From Fibrisoma montanum (GTDB taxonomy: Bacteria; Bacteroidota; Bacteroidia; Cytophagales; Spirosomataceae), in contig NZ_QXED01000003.1 in assembly GCF_003583365.1 (NCBI RefSeq), forward strand, positions 62,001-126,000: a stretch of 64,000 nucleotides of DNA, given 5' to 3'. The notes under the pieces are model-generated. The model made no database searches. It was not told the origin of the DNA and worked only from the letters and a program-made list of their open reading frames with translations. The translations under genes were made by a program, and so were the position numbers. Below, in pieces: positions 25,801-33,051 of this stretch; the first letter of the stretch is position 1, and each line of letters starts with the position of its first letter.

Positions 25801-25986
25801 ACCCGTCTGCCGTTCCGGGATGTGAACATACTGCTGGTGGGCCGCAACCTGTTCTTGTGGACCAAAGTGCCGCATATCGACCCCGATACGACGGGAATCA
25901 GCGGAGATACGCTGCTGCCGGGCATCGAGGATATGTCCATGCCATCGGCCCGGAGTATTGGCTTCAACATCAACTTCCGGCTGTAA
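22828..25986 (+). CDS. SusC/RagA-family TonB-dependent outer-membrane transporter (second)
   Basis: Importer of 1052 residues. Ahead of the signal helix (Phe-Val-Leu-Cys-Ile-Ser-Phe-Leu-Leu-Leu) it has an unusually long, Ser/Arg-rich N-terminus of ~28 residues. Then follow the regulatory-like domain (Arg-Gly-Arg-Val-Leu-Asn-Glu-Gln-Gly-Glu-Gly), a TonB-box-like Glu-Glu-Val-Val-Val-Thr-Ala-Leu-Gly, the plug with Ile-Val-Ile-Arg-Gly and Leu-Phe-Val-Val-Asp-Gly-Ile-Pro, and a barrel closing with Phe-Asn-Ile-Asn-Phe-Arg-Leu. It is 39 bases after the phosphodiesterase and 15 bases before its SusD-like partner. It belongs to a different SusC subtype from the first copy (Val-Thr-Ala-Leu-Gly-Val type), so the two pairs probably take different ligands. 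Confidence 0.93.
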   Translation: MLSVYRTPSGTASSCPIRSGRWSALGRGFVLCISFLLLSTTLFAALVERPIRGRVLNEQGEGMPGVNVVVEGTRIGTLTSATGDFSLNVPDSASTLLFSYIGYQRQTIRIRNQNVLEIRMVADAGQLEEVVVTALGVTREKRALGYAVQEVKGDNLTQARETNLINSLAGKVAGVNVTGGSNSIGGSSRIVIRGETSLAGDNQPLFVVDGIPINNGVSASSQRQNIDYGNGAAEINPDDIETISVLKGPNAAALYGSRAANGVILITTKSGKNKKGVGVSVNSTTSFESVLRLPDYQNEYGQGRGDQYNIGDGGRSWGPRLDGRMIAVPVNTEWPPRNGEMVPWVPYPDNVKEFYEVGRTLTNNIALTAGNDNGNFRLSYTNLNQTGIVPNTDQQRHTASITGKYALTNKLNISTGVNYFYTVSNNRPVLSYGNESIVYTWIWEGRQVRTDKMRDYWVKGLEGTQPFTYNYQFNDNPYYTMYENLNGLLRNRLTGNITATYQFTPELSLLVRTGMDMSNERADRRRTFGSNAFPLGMYSQDRDYFEERNSDFLLTYDKTLSSDWQFKVSVGGNQMRQRRDELSTRANALSVPGVYNLGNSQVPLVNIQSDSRYRINSLYSFGQVSYKNALFLDLTARNDWSSTLPVGNNSYFYPSVATSAVLTDLIEGLRTQTLSFAKLRVGWARVGNDTDPYRLRNVYNYNTPWQSNQAVSESSVINNANLKPESVDTYEIGTDIRFFNNRLGLDVTYYNTVSRNQIINIPLDQTSGYTSRFLNAGEIRSRGLEVVLNATPVKLSNGFRWDVALNWATNRARVVELIDGLDTYSLPSRYVSVQARVGGRMGDMYGRGFLRDPQGNIIHADGLPLFTNELIKVGNYNPDWTGGLYNTFTYKGFTLGGLLDMRKGGSIYSYMYVRGNEAGQLVESLPGRENGYVGPGVIRNPDGTFRPNDVNVTAERYWGSGYFNPEQATFDATFLKLRELKFGYQVPNRWLTRLPFRDVNILLVGRNLFLWTKVPHIDPDTTGISGDTLLPGIEDMSMPSARSIGFNINFRL

Positions 25987-26001
25987 ACCTTACTGACGAT
26001 C

Positions 26002-27486
26002 ATGAAACGTACGCAACTTTTTATAGTCATCCTCGCCATGCTGGGCGTCTTCACGACGTCCTGCGACAACAAGTTTGAGGAGGTAAACGCCAATCCCAAC
26101 AACCCCGAGGTAGTCAACCCCGAACTGCTGATGGTGACCATCCTCCGGGGTACGGTGAACCAGATGGTCAACGAAGCCTTCTCGACGGGCAATGTCGTGG
26201 CGCAGTACTCGACCGAAATTCGCGAACCGAATACCGACCGCTACATCTGGGGTTCGTTCGATACGTGGGGCAACGGCTATACCGTGCTCCGCGACGTGAA
26301 CAATCTTTACAAAATCGCCGAGGGGCGGCAGTTGAATAATTACAAGGGGATTGCTCTTGTGATGAAGTCGCTGATTTTCGCCCGCATGACCGATGCGTAC
26401 GGGGATCTGCCGTACACCGACGCGCTGAAAGGTAAGGAAGAAGAACCCGTATATGCCCCGGCCTACGACCGGCAGGAAGTAATCTACCGGGGAATCCTCG
26501 CCGACCTCGCCGAGGCCAACCGGCTGCTGTCGGCAACGGGCGGTACGGTCCGGAGCGATATTCTGTACAACGGCGACATCACCCGCTGGAAACGGCTGGC
26601 CAACTCGTTGCGGTTGCGGGTGCTGGTTCGGCAGTCGAAGCGGGTAGATCCCTCGGCGGCCATGCGGGAAATTCTGGCTGACCCTGCGGCCAATCCATTG
26701 ATTCTGAGCAATGCCGACAACGCCGTTTTGCGGTACGTTGAAGCGCCGAACCTGTACCCGCTCACGGGCCAGCGGTCTGGTTTCTTCTTCGACCGCCGGT
26801 TGAGCAAAACCCTCGCCGATCAATTGAACGCCCTGCAGGACCCGCGGCTCGGCGTGTTTGCCCAACCGACGGCCGCGTCGCAGGATGCCTTTACGGCCGG
26901 GCGTGGTCCGCTGGTTTATACGGGCGTCCGTAACGGCGAAACCGACCAGAATCTGGGCAGCAGCATCGACCGGAATGTGTCGGCACTGGGGTCGTCGTAC
27001 TACCGGGGCTTGCAGGTAGCCGTACCAGCGCAGGGCCTGGTCATGACGGCCGCCGAGGTGCAGTTTATCCTGGCCGAAGCCGCTCAGCGGGGCTGGATTA
27101 CGGGCAATGCCTCGACGTACTACACGGCGGGTATCCAGGCATCAGTTGAGTACTACCGCCAGATGTCGGGAACGAACATCAGCGTTACGCCCCAGTACCT
27201 GACCCAGCCAACCGTAGCGCTATCGGCAGATAGGGCGCTGGAGCAGATCGCGACGCAGAAGTGGATTGCCCTGTACTTCAACGACCTGCAGGGGTGGCAC
27301 GAGTGGAAGCGTACCGGTTTCCCCCGGCTCCAGCCGTCGTTCGTGAACAACAACTCCAACCGGATTCCGGTCCGGTTCCGGTACCCGACCAACCAGCAGG
27401 TAACCAATCGGACAAACTACACGGAGGCCGTGAAGGTGCAGGGTCCCGACGATATCAATACCCGGCTGTGGTGGATGGGCAACTAA
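26002..27486 (+). CDS. SusD-like outer-membrane lipoprotein, SusD-like_2 type
   Basis: Lipoprotein of 494 residues, lipobox Val-Phe-Thr-Thr-Ser-Cys21. It resembles the SusD/RagB-like group with the early Glu-Val-Asn-Ala-Asn-Pro-Asn-Asn-Pro motif and Met-Thr-Asp-Ala-Tyr-Gly-Asp-Leu-Pro-Tyr, and has Phe-Ile-Leu-Ala-Glu-Ala-Ala near residue 354 and Trp-Ile-Ala-Leu-Tyr-Phe-Asn-Asp near 425. This group pairs with the SusC subtype found just upstream. It starts 15 bases after susC and is the lid protein of that pair. Ligand unknown; context suggests phosphorylated compounds. Confidence 0.9.
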   Translation: MKRTQLFIVILAMLGVFTTSCDNKFEEVNANPNNPEVVNPELLMVTILRGTVNQMVNEAFSTGNVVAQYSTEIREPNTDRYIWGSFDTWGNGYTVLRDVNNLYKIAEGRQLNNYKGIALVMKSLIFARMTDAYGDLPYTDALKGKEEEPVYAPAYDRQEVIYRGILADLAEANRLLSATGGTVRSDILYNGDITRWKRLANSLRLRVLVRQSKRVDPSAAMREILADPAANPLILSNADNAVLRYVEAPNLYPLTGQRSGFFFDRRLSKTLADQLNALQDPRLGVFAQPTAASQDAFTAGRGPLVYTGVRNGETDQNLGSSIDRNVSALGSSYYRGLQVAVPAQGLVMTAAEVQFILAEAAQRGWITGNASTYYTAGIQASVEYYRQMSGTNISVTPQYLTQPTVALSADRALEQIATQKWIALYFNDLQGWHEWKRTGFPRLQPSFVNNNSNRIPVRFRYPTNQQVTNRTNYTEAVKVQGPDDINTRLWWMGN

Positions 27487-27518
27487 ATCCGCTCCGGTCA
27501 ACTCGAAATTAACCGGCT

Positions 27519-27559
27519 GTTCCCTGAGTGGCGATTGGGTTTTCGTCCGCTCAGGGAAC
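27519..27559. repeat. Hairpin between the second susD and the phosphoesterase fusion gene
   Basis: Thirteen-base arms (GTTCCCTGAGTGG and CCGCTCAGGGAAC, one mismatch) enclose a 15-base loop. No T-run follows, so it is more likely an RNA-processing or stability hairpin that sets relative expression within the operon than a full terminator. Confidence 0.5.
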
Positions 27560-27594
27560 ACAATTGCTTGGAACCAACCCTATTTCCTGACTAC

Positions 27595-30420
27595 ATGATG
27601 CATAGTTTCTCAATCAGACGATGTACGGTCGCGGCACTCTGTCTGCTGCCGTTGCTGGGACAGGCGCAGCAAAAAAATCAATGGCTCATTTCGGCGCCGG
27701 CCGGTAAACAACCCGCGCGCATCGACCGCACTGGAACCACAATTCTGCCCAATGGCCGGTTCATCAAACCGATGGGGCGGCAGGTCACCGTGGCACCCCA
27801 CCCCTACGGTCTGGTGCTGAGTCCGGACGGCAATACGGTCGTGACGGCCAACTCCGGAACCAGTCCGCTCTCAATCAGCATCATCCGGAACATTCAGGAA
27901 GCGGCTCCCGCTGTGCAGCAGATTCCGCCCGGTGCTAACTCGGACAAGGGTGTGCTGGCGTCGGTGTTCATGGGCCTGGCCATTTCGCCCAGCAACGGCG
28001 GGGGTTCTGCGAACCAGACAGTCTACGTGGCCGGTGGTCAGGAAAACCGCGTCTATCAGTTTGATCTGGCCACCGGCGAACCGCGTGGCTTTATCGACTG
28101 CTCAGCCAAAACCGACTCGGCGGATTACACCCACGGCTATATCGGCGATCTGGTGCTGACCCGCGACGGCCGGACGATCTACGCCGTTGACCAGATCGGC
28201 TTTCGGCTCGTGGTCATCGATGTGCCCTCGAAGCAGGTGCGTTTTAGCGTTCCCGTCGGGCGGTATCCGTTTGGCGTAACCCTCTCGCCCGACGAAAAAC
28301 GCGTCTACGTGGCTAATGTCGGCATGTTTGCGTACAAACCCGTCGAAAGTCTGGATCCCAATAATATGGCAGGTACGGCCCTGACGTTTCCACCGTTTGG
28401 GGTCAACAGCCGCGAAGCCCGCGAGGGCATAAAAACCGATTCGGTGCGGGTGCCGGGTCTGGGTGATCCTAACGTGCCCGAATCTTTTTCGGTCTGGACG
28501 GTTGATGTCGGTGGAGCCACGCCACAGGTCATCGCCAGGACGAAAACGGGTATTCTGGTAGGCCAGAAGCTGGAAGATATTCCGGCCGTGGGTGGGGCCA
28601 GCCCCAACTCGCTGGTTGCTACGGCCGACTACGTGTTTGTCAGCAACGGAAACAACGACTGCGTATCGGTGATCGATGCCCGGACGCACGCGATGCTGAA
28701 CAATATTTTTCTGAATCCTGAACCGCGCCTGGGGAATCTGCGGGGAATCATCCCGTTTGGTCTGGCGCTCTCGCCCGACCAGAAGCGGCTGTACGTAGCC
28801 GAAGCCGGTATCAACGCCGTAGGAATCATCGACGTACCGACCCGCCGGGTGTTGGGTCACCTGCCGGTCGGCTGGTTTCCGGCCAAGCTGGCCGTCACCC
28901 GCGACAATCAGCTGGTTGTGAGTAACGCCAAAGGCTACGGCAGCGGCCCGAACGGCGGCCGAACTTTTACGCCGGGGCCCGAAGGCAGCAACATCGGGAA
29001 GCTGATGAAAGGTACCGTATCGATCCTGCCGATTCCGGTGGATACTGAACTGGCCCGCTACACGCAGGAGGTGATTACCAATAATTTTACGTTCCAGTCG
29101 GCGAGTGCCTCCCGGCGGACCAACAACCCCATTCCGAACCGCCCCGGCGAAAAAGCGTCACCCATCAAGTACTGGGTGTTTATCTCGAAAGAGAACCGTA
29201 CGTACGACGAGGTATTCGGTCAGCTGGCGACGGCCAATGGCGACCCGACGATTGCGCGTTTTGGTGAAAACGTGAGTATCTCGTCCCGCAATGCCAATAC
29301 GCCCGCGCTTTCCGGGGTGTCTGTGATGCCCAATCACCTGGCGCTGGCCCGTCAGTTTGCCGTGGCCGACAACTTTTACGTAGATGCCGACCACTCCGCC
29401 GACGGGCACCGTTGGCTGGTGGGTACGTATCCAAACCAGTGGGTCGAAACCAGTACCTCGGCCAGCTACGGCAATAACCGGAGCATGCGGGCCAACTCAA
29501 AAGCGCCGGGAAACCTGGCCATATCGGGATCGTCGAGCGCCATCTACCCGGAAGACTACAACGAGCACGGCTCCATCTGGGATCACTTTGACCGCCATCG
29601 GATTCCGTATTTTAACTTCGGTCTGGGCCTGGGTCTGAACGCCCGACTGAACGATCGGGATTTTAAACCGCTGGGAGTAAAATACCTGGCTAACTTTCCA
29701 CTGCCAGGCTCGCTATGGGAAAACTCGTCGCGGATGTTCCCGGTCTACAACACCGCCATCCCCGATCAGTTTCGGGTCGATCAGTTCATCAAAGAAGCCG
29801 AAATGCGCTGGGTCAAACAAGGGAAAGATTTGCCCGCCGTCATGACCCTCCGGATTCCCAACGACCACGGAGCGGGCGAACGGCCGGGTGACGGGTATCC
29901 CTACCTGCACAGCTACATGGCCGACAACGACCTGGCTATTGGCCGGGTGGTCGAATACCTCTCCCGGACAAAGTACTGGAAAAACATGGCGATCGTTATT
30001 ACCGAAGACGATTCCCAGGGGGGCGTTGACCACGTGGACGCGCACCGGAGCGTACTGCTGGTGATTTCGCCCTACGTCAAACGGGGATACGTCGGGTCGG
30101 CGCACTACAGCTTCGGCAGTATTTTCAAGACGTTCTGGCATACGCTGAACACGCCGTACCTGAACCAGTACGACGCCGGGGCCAGCGATCTGTCGGATCT
30201 GTTTACCGACAAGCCTGATTTTACGCCCTACAATGCCAAACCCGTGGACGCCCGGCTGTTCGATCCGCAGAAGGCCCTGACGCCCCTGGATGAAAAGTTC
30301 AACTGGAAAGCCGTGGAAGCTAATTCTGAAATGGATAATCCGGCGCAGATGATCAAGGATAGTGAGAAACTGGATCAGGAACTTCGGGAGCAGAAAACGA
30401 AAAAGAAGGGCAAACAGTGA
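27595..30420 (+). CDS. YncE-like beta-propeller fused to a phosphoesterase (PLC/acid phosphatase type)
   Basis: Secreted protein of about 941 residues from Met-Met-His-Ser-Phe (an upstream start at 27535 would put 20 non-signal residues first). A signal peptide is followed by a beta-propeller (~60-500) with repeated Leu-Ser-Pro-Asp...Val-Tyr-Val-Ala strands of the YVTN/YncE kind. The C-terminal ~400 residues are a phospholipase C/AcpA-type phosphoesterase: Lys-Glu-Asn-Arg-Thr-Tyr-Asp-Glu-Val-Phe-Gly, Asp-Asn-Phe-Tyr-Val-Asp-Ala-Asp-His-Ser, Asn-Asp-His-Gly-Ala-Gly-Glu, and Thr-Glu-Asp-Asp-Ser-Gln-Gly-Gly-Val-Asp-His. It probably frees phosphate from esters outside the inner membrane. Last gene of the plus-strand island, closed by a terminator. 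Confidence 0.9.
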   Translation: MMHSFSIRRCTVAALCLLPLLGQAQQKNQWLISAPAGKQPARIDRTGTTILPNGRFIKPMGRQVTVAPHPYGLVLSPDGNTVVTANSGTSPLSISIIRNIQEAAPAVQQIPPGANSDKGVLASVFMGLAISPSNGGGSANQTVYVAGGQENRVYQFDLATGEPRGFIDCSAKTDSADYTHGYIGDLVLTRDGRTIYAVDQIGFRLVVIDVPSKQVRFSVPVGRYPFGVTLSPDEKRVYVANVGMFAYKPVESLDPNNMAGTALTFPPFGVNSREAREGIKTDSVRVPGLGDPNVPESFSVWTVDVGGATPQVIARTKTGILVGQKLEDIPAVGGASPNSLVATADYVFVSNGNNDCVSVIDARTHAMLNNIFLNPEPRLGNLRGIIPFGLALSPDQKRLYVAEAGINAVGIIDVPTRRVLGHLPVGWFPAKLAVTRDNQLVVSNAKGYGSGPNGGRTFTPGPEGSNIGKLMKGTVSILPIPVDTELARYTQEVITNNFTFQSASASRRTNNPIPNRPGEKASPIKYWVFISKENRTYDEVFGQLATANGDPTIARFGENVSISSRNANTPALSGVSVMPNHLALARQFAVADNFYVDADHSADGHRWLVGTYPNQWVETSTSASYGNNRSMRANSKAPGNLAISGSSSAIYPEDYNEHGSIWDHFDRHRIPYFNFGLGLGLNARLNDRDFKPLGVKYLANFPLPGSLWENSSRMFPVYNTAIPDQFRVDQFIKEAEMRWVKQGKDLPAVMTLRIPNDHGAGERPGDGYPYLHSYMADNDLAIGRVVEYLSRTKYWKNMAIVITEDDSQGGVDHVDAHRSVLLVISPYVKRGYVGSAHYSFGSIFKTFWHTLNTPYLNQYDAGASDLSDLFTDKPDFTPYNAKPVDARLFDPQKALTPLDEKFNWKAVEANSEMDNPAQMIKDSEKLDQELREQKTKKKGKQ

Positions 30421-30441
30421 TAAGGAGCCAGCCCGAAGCAG

Positions 30442-30478
30442 GAAGCACTCACAGCGAGCTGTGAGTGCTTCTTCGTTT
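30442..30478 (+). terminator. Rho-independent terminator after the phosphoesterase gene
   Basis: A perfect 13-bp stem (GAAGCACTCACAG with its complement) and a 4-base loop, followed by TTCGTTTT. It sits 21 bases after the stop and closes the susC-to-phosphoesterase operon. Confidence 0.8.
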
Positions 30479-30493
30479 TCGGCAGGGCCGCAG

Positions 30494-31264
30494 TCAGTTA
30501 ACCGATACGGCGAGTAACTGGTTGTCGGGAACCACAATCAGGTATTTCTGAGTTAGGTGCGCGATGTCGTTGTCGTGGTCGGTGCCGTTGATGCAGCGCC
30601 GGGCCCCCACCAGGTCTGTTTTTACCTCGTTGATGTAGTCTGTGATTTTCCGGCCGGTAAAGTTGCCGGTTCTGAACCCGTGGACAAGGATAAACAGGGC
30701 AGTGTCCGGCTCCATGGCCAGGTCAGGGGTTTTGACCAGGTCAATGTCCAGTAGTTCCGAATAGTTTTCGTAGTTGTATTTCCAGGTCAGTTGCACATAG
30801 CCTCGGCCGTAGTACGGATAGTAGCGCAGGTTTTTGCGTCGCCATTCTTCGCTAAGCCAGAACGCTTCCCTGACGGGTCTGAAGGTTTTGGCCGTTTCCC
30901 ATTCTACCGTGGCCAAGACGTAGGCGATCTGAGCACTCAGGGTAAGGCCCTGAAACGTACACTCCTTTACAATGGCCGCCATGGTGCCTTCTTTCGTCGA
31001 GAAGTCCGGACTGTTTACCGACCGATCAACCTTACTGATCAGAACAGCAATGGATTGTGGGCCAATCAGGTCGGGATTTCCTTCAAATACGTCCGTTTTG
31101 TATTCGGCCCAGGCCGTGCGGGTTCTGGGGCCTAACAACCCATCGATTTTACCAACGGGATAACCCAGAAATTTCAGGGCGGTCTGGAGTTCCTTCAGTT
31201 GCTTCTGCGTAAGCTGGGTCAGGGGCTTAGGCTCCGTAATGGCTTTTAGATCATCGAGTTGCAT
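30494..31264 (-). CDS. Peptidoglycan-binding domain plus GH19-like lysozyme/chitinase domain protein
   Basis: About 257 residues from Met at 31264 (Gln-Leu-Asp-Asp-Leu); an upstream start at 31351 is possible but adds no recognisable sequence. Residues ~18-80 form a PG_binding_1-type repeat (Leu-Gln-Thr-Ala-Leu-Lys-Phe-Leu-Gly-Tyr, Ile-Asp-Gly-Leu-Leu-Gly-Pro-Arg-Thr). Residues ~105-220 resemble GH19-type lysozymes and phage endolysins: Thr-Val-Glu-Trp-Glu-Thr with the likely catalytic Glu, and Tyr-Gly-Arg-Gly-Tyr-Val-Gln-Leu-Thr-Trp. No signal peptide is seen. It may degrade cell walls or be a phage or contractile-injection-derived lysin; no phage genes surround it. Confidence 0.8.
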   Translation of the reverse strand: MQLDDLKAITEPKPLTQLTQKQLKELQTALKFLGYPVGKIDGLLGPRTRTAWAEYKTDVFEGNPDLIGPQSIAVLISKVDRSVNSPDFSTKEGTMAAIVKECTFQGLTLSAQIAYVLATVEWETAKTFRPVREAFWLSEEWRRKNLRYYPYYGRGYVQLTWKYNYENYSELLDIDLVKTPDLAMEPDTALFILVHGFRTGNFTGRKITDYINEVKTDLVGARRCINGTDHDNDIAHLTQKYLIVVPDNQLLAVSVN

Positions 31265-31413
31265 GGGAGTAAGGTGTAAGGGAGAGGTAACGTAAAGATA
31301 CCCATTTATGACAGACCCGGGTAGGGGAGAAACCCCGTTTTTACGGACCATACCTACGGTTGAATCAGGTGGGGAACCTACCCGCAGGAGCCGGGGGATA
31401 CGTCAATCGGGAA

Positions 31414-31456
31414 GCAACAAAAAAGCCTGATTCTGTTGTGAATCAGGCTTTTTGTT
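31414..31456 (-). terminator. Terminator downstream of tRNA-Leu
   Basis: A long hairpin with near-perfect arms (AAAAAGCCTGATTC and complement) and a 6-base loop. On the minus strand it ends in a T-run, 22 bases past the tRNA-Leu 3' end. Confidence 0.75.
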
Positions 31457-31477
31457 ACGACAGTTGAATGTACGTTG

Positions 31478-31559
31478 TGACCACGGGGAGACTCGAACTC
31501 CCATGCCGTGAAGCACCACCCCCTCAAGATGGCGTGTCTACCAGTTTCACCACGTGGCC
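31478..31559 (-). tRNA. tRNA-Leu (anticodon GAG)
   Basis: The minus strand folds into a class II cloverleaf of 82 nt. The acceptor stem is GGCCACG/CGTGGTC with one G-U pair, the D-arm contains TGGTAGAC, the anticodon stem CCATC/GGTGG encloses TTGAGGG (anticodon GAG), a long variable arm follows, and the T-arm has TTCGAGT. Discriminator A; CCA is not encoded. Confidence 0.93.
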
Positions 31560-31678
31560 GTTGGGTAATTGCGGGTGCAAATATAGCCGTTTCGCTATTT
31601 AATCCAAACAGGTATGCCTAATCTTTTTCTGGTTTATCTGATCAGTATGGCCCTTTTTTCGGTAAAAATTCGTAATTT

Positions 31679-31686
31679 TATCTTTC
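31679..31686 (+). promoter_or_regulatory. Candidate -7 box for the DUF3127 gene
   Basis: TATCTTTC, one base from TAnnTTTG, 28 bases upstream of the start codon, with a T-rich stretch about 20 bases further upstream at the -33 position. Confidence 0.4.
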
Positions 31687-31714
31687 TAAATCACCATTAA
31701 AAGTCCCAATCTGT

Positions 31715-32134
31715 ATGGCACTTGAATTAATCGGAAAACTTATAAAAGTACTACCCGAAGTAACGGGTCAAGGTAAAAACGGCGCCTGGAATAAGCAGGA
31801 ATTTGTGATCGAAACCAATGATCCTCAGTTCCCTAAAAAAGTGTGTATGACCGCCTGGGGTGATAAAGCGAACGACCTGAAGCAGTTCGCCGAAGGCGAT
31901 ACGCTGAAAGCCACATTCAGCCTGGAATCCCGCGAATACAACGAGCGCTGGTATACCGAAGCCCGTGCCTACCGGATTGAACTGGTTGAAGGGGATGCCA
32001 TCCGGCCGGATACCGCACCGGTTGGTCGGTCGGAGCAGCCACGGCAGCAATCACGCCCAGCCACGCAGAGCCAACCCGCTGGTGTGCCGTTCAACACGTC
32101 GTTCGATGACGAAAGCAACGACCTTCCGTTTTAA
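31715..32134 (+). CDS. DUF3127 protein with an SSB-like acidic tail
   Basis: A 139-residue Bacteroidota protein. The first ~90 residues match DUF3127 (Leu-Ile-Gly-Lys-Leu-Ile-Lys-Val-Leu-Pro-Glu near the start, Val-Cys-Met-Thr-Ala-Trp-Gly-Asp-Lys, Phe-Ser-Leu-Glu-Ser-Arg-Glu-Tyr), probably an OB-type beta barrel. A Gln/Pro-rich linker leads to an acidic end, Asp-Asp-Glu-Ser-Asn-Asp-Leu-Pro-Phe. That tail is strikingly like the protein-docking tip of single-stranded DNA-binding proteins (Asp-Asp-x-Pro-Phe). DNA binding is therefore plausible but not shown. It is a single-gene unit between two tRNA genes. Confidence 0.88.
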   Translation: MALELIGKLIKVLPEVTGQGKNGAWNKQEFVIETNDPQFPKKVCMTAWGDKANDLKQFAEGDTLKATFSLESREYNERWYTEARAYRIELVEGDAIRPDTAPVGRSEQPRQQSRPATQSQPAGVPFNTSFDDESNDLPF

Positions 32135-32145
32135 TCCGGCCAAAC

Positions 32146-32173
32146 AAAAAGCCGCTCAATGAGCGGCTTTTTT
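32146..32173. terminator. Bidirectional terminator between the DUF3127 gene and tRNA-Lys
   Basis: A-run, GCCGCTC, three-base loop, GAGCGGC, T-run. The hairpin works on both strands, ending the plus-strand DUF3127 gene and the minus-strand tRNA-Lys. Confidence 0.85.
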
Positions 32174-32175
32174 GG

Positions 32176-32248
32176 TGATCCGGCTGGGACTCGAACCCAG
32201 GACCCATACATTAAAAGTGTATTGCTCTACCGGCTGAGCTACCAGATC
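32176..32248 (-). tRNA. tRNA-Lys (anticodon TTT)
   Basis: The 73-nt minus-strand cloverleaf has acceptor stem GATCTGG/CCGGATC, a D-arm with AGCTCAG, anticodon stem ATACA/TGTAT around CTTTTAA (anticodon TTT), and T-arm CTGGG-TTCGAGT-CCCAG. Discriminator A; the next three bases on the minus strand (32175-32173) read CCA. Confidence 0.95.
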
Positions 32249-32284
32249 GTTACATGATCAATTCCTGTATCGCGGTGCAAAACT

Positions 32285-33028
32285 ATGGCGTTTGTTCGTT
32301 TAATGCAAGCCCTGCGTCTTAAAAAAAGTCTATTTACTGCTTTGCTCGCGCTGTCGTCGCTGGTACAGGCGGCTCACGATCGAACGCTGCATCAGGCTGA
32401 TTCGCTCTTTGCCGCTGGTGCTCAGGCTGACGCAGCGTTGCTGTATGAATCGGTGATCGCTGAAGGCCACTCTGCTACCGATGCCATGCTGCTGAAATTA
32501 GCCAGTGCCTACGAACAGCAGAACGATATTCCCCGGCTGCTGTACTACCTCCAAGTGTATTTCGACCGTCATCCCGACGAGGCCGTACTGCGCAAAATGA
32601 ACGACATTGCCCGGGCCAGTAACCTGAGCGGCTACGAAACCGACGATCTCAACTACTTTTATCTGTTTTATAAGCAGTATGGTATCTACCTGCTGCTGTT
32701 TTTACTTATTCCGGCTGGCTACGTGTTTACCGTGCTGGTCGTCAAGCTTCTCCGAAAAGAAACCATTCCGCGCCGTCAGAAATGGGTCATGCTGATATAC
32801 CTGATCATGCTGCTTATTTTTGTGAACCTGCCCGAAGGGGTTCAATCGGGTATCACGAGCCACGAGCGGGTGCTGATTCGTACTGAACCCTCTTCGGCTG
32901 CGCCGGTTGCTGAAATCATCGGGCGCGGCAATAAGGTCAATATCCTGGGGAGTCAGGACATCTGGCTGCGCGTGCTCTGGCACAATCAGCTAGTTTACAT
33001 CCGGCGCGATAATGTGTGGGTGATCTGA
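32285..33028 (+). CDS. TPR-like and SH3-domain membrane protein (BatE-like)
   Basis: A 247-residue protein with an N-terminal hydrophobic signal, a helical repeat region (~30-115) resembling TPR units (Ala-Asp-Ser-Leu-Phe-Ala-Ala-Gly...Ala-Leu-Leu-Tyr-Glu), two membrane helices (~133-154 and ~166-182), and a C-terminal bacterial SH3 domain (~190-247, with Val-Leu-Ile-Arg-Thr-Glu-Pro and Val-Trp-Val-Ile at the end). The order TPR, membrane, SH3 is that of BatE-type proteins, but no batA-D genes adjoin. Function unknown. Confidence 0.75.
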   Translation: MAFVRLMQALRLKKSLFTALLALSSLVQAAHDRTLHQADSLFAAGAQADAALLYESVIAEGHSATDAMLLKLASAYEQQNDIPRLLYYLQVYFDRHPDEAVLRKMNDIARASNLSGYETDDLNYFYLFYKQYGIYLLLFLLIPAGYVFTVLVVKLLRKETIPRRQKWVMLIYLIMLLIFVNLPEGVQSGITSHERVLIRTEPSSAAPVAEIIGRGNKVNILGSQDIWLRVLWHNQLVYIRRDNVWVI

Positions 33029-33051
33029 CGGTTGATGCAATCGCCTGCCCG

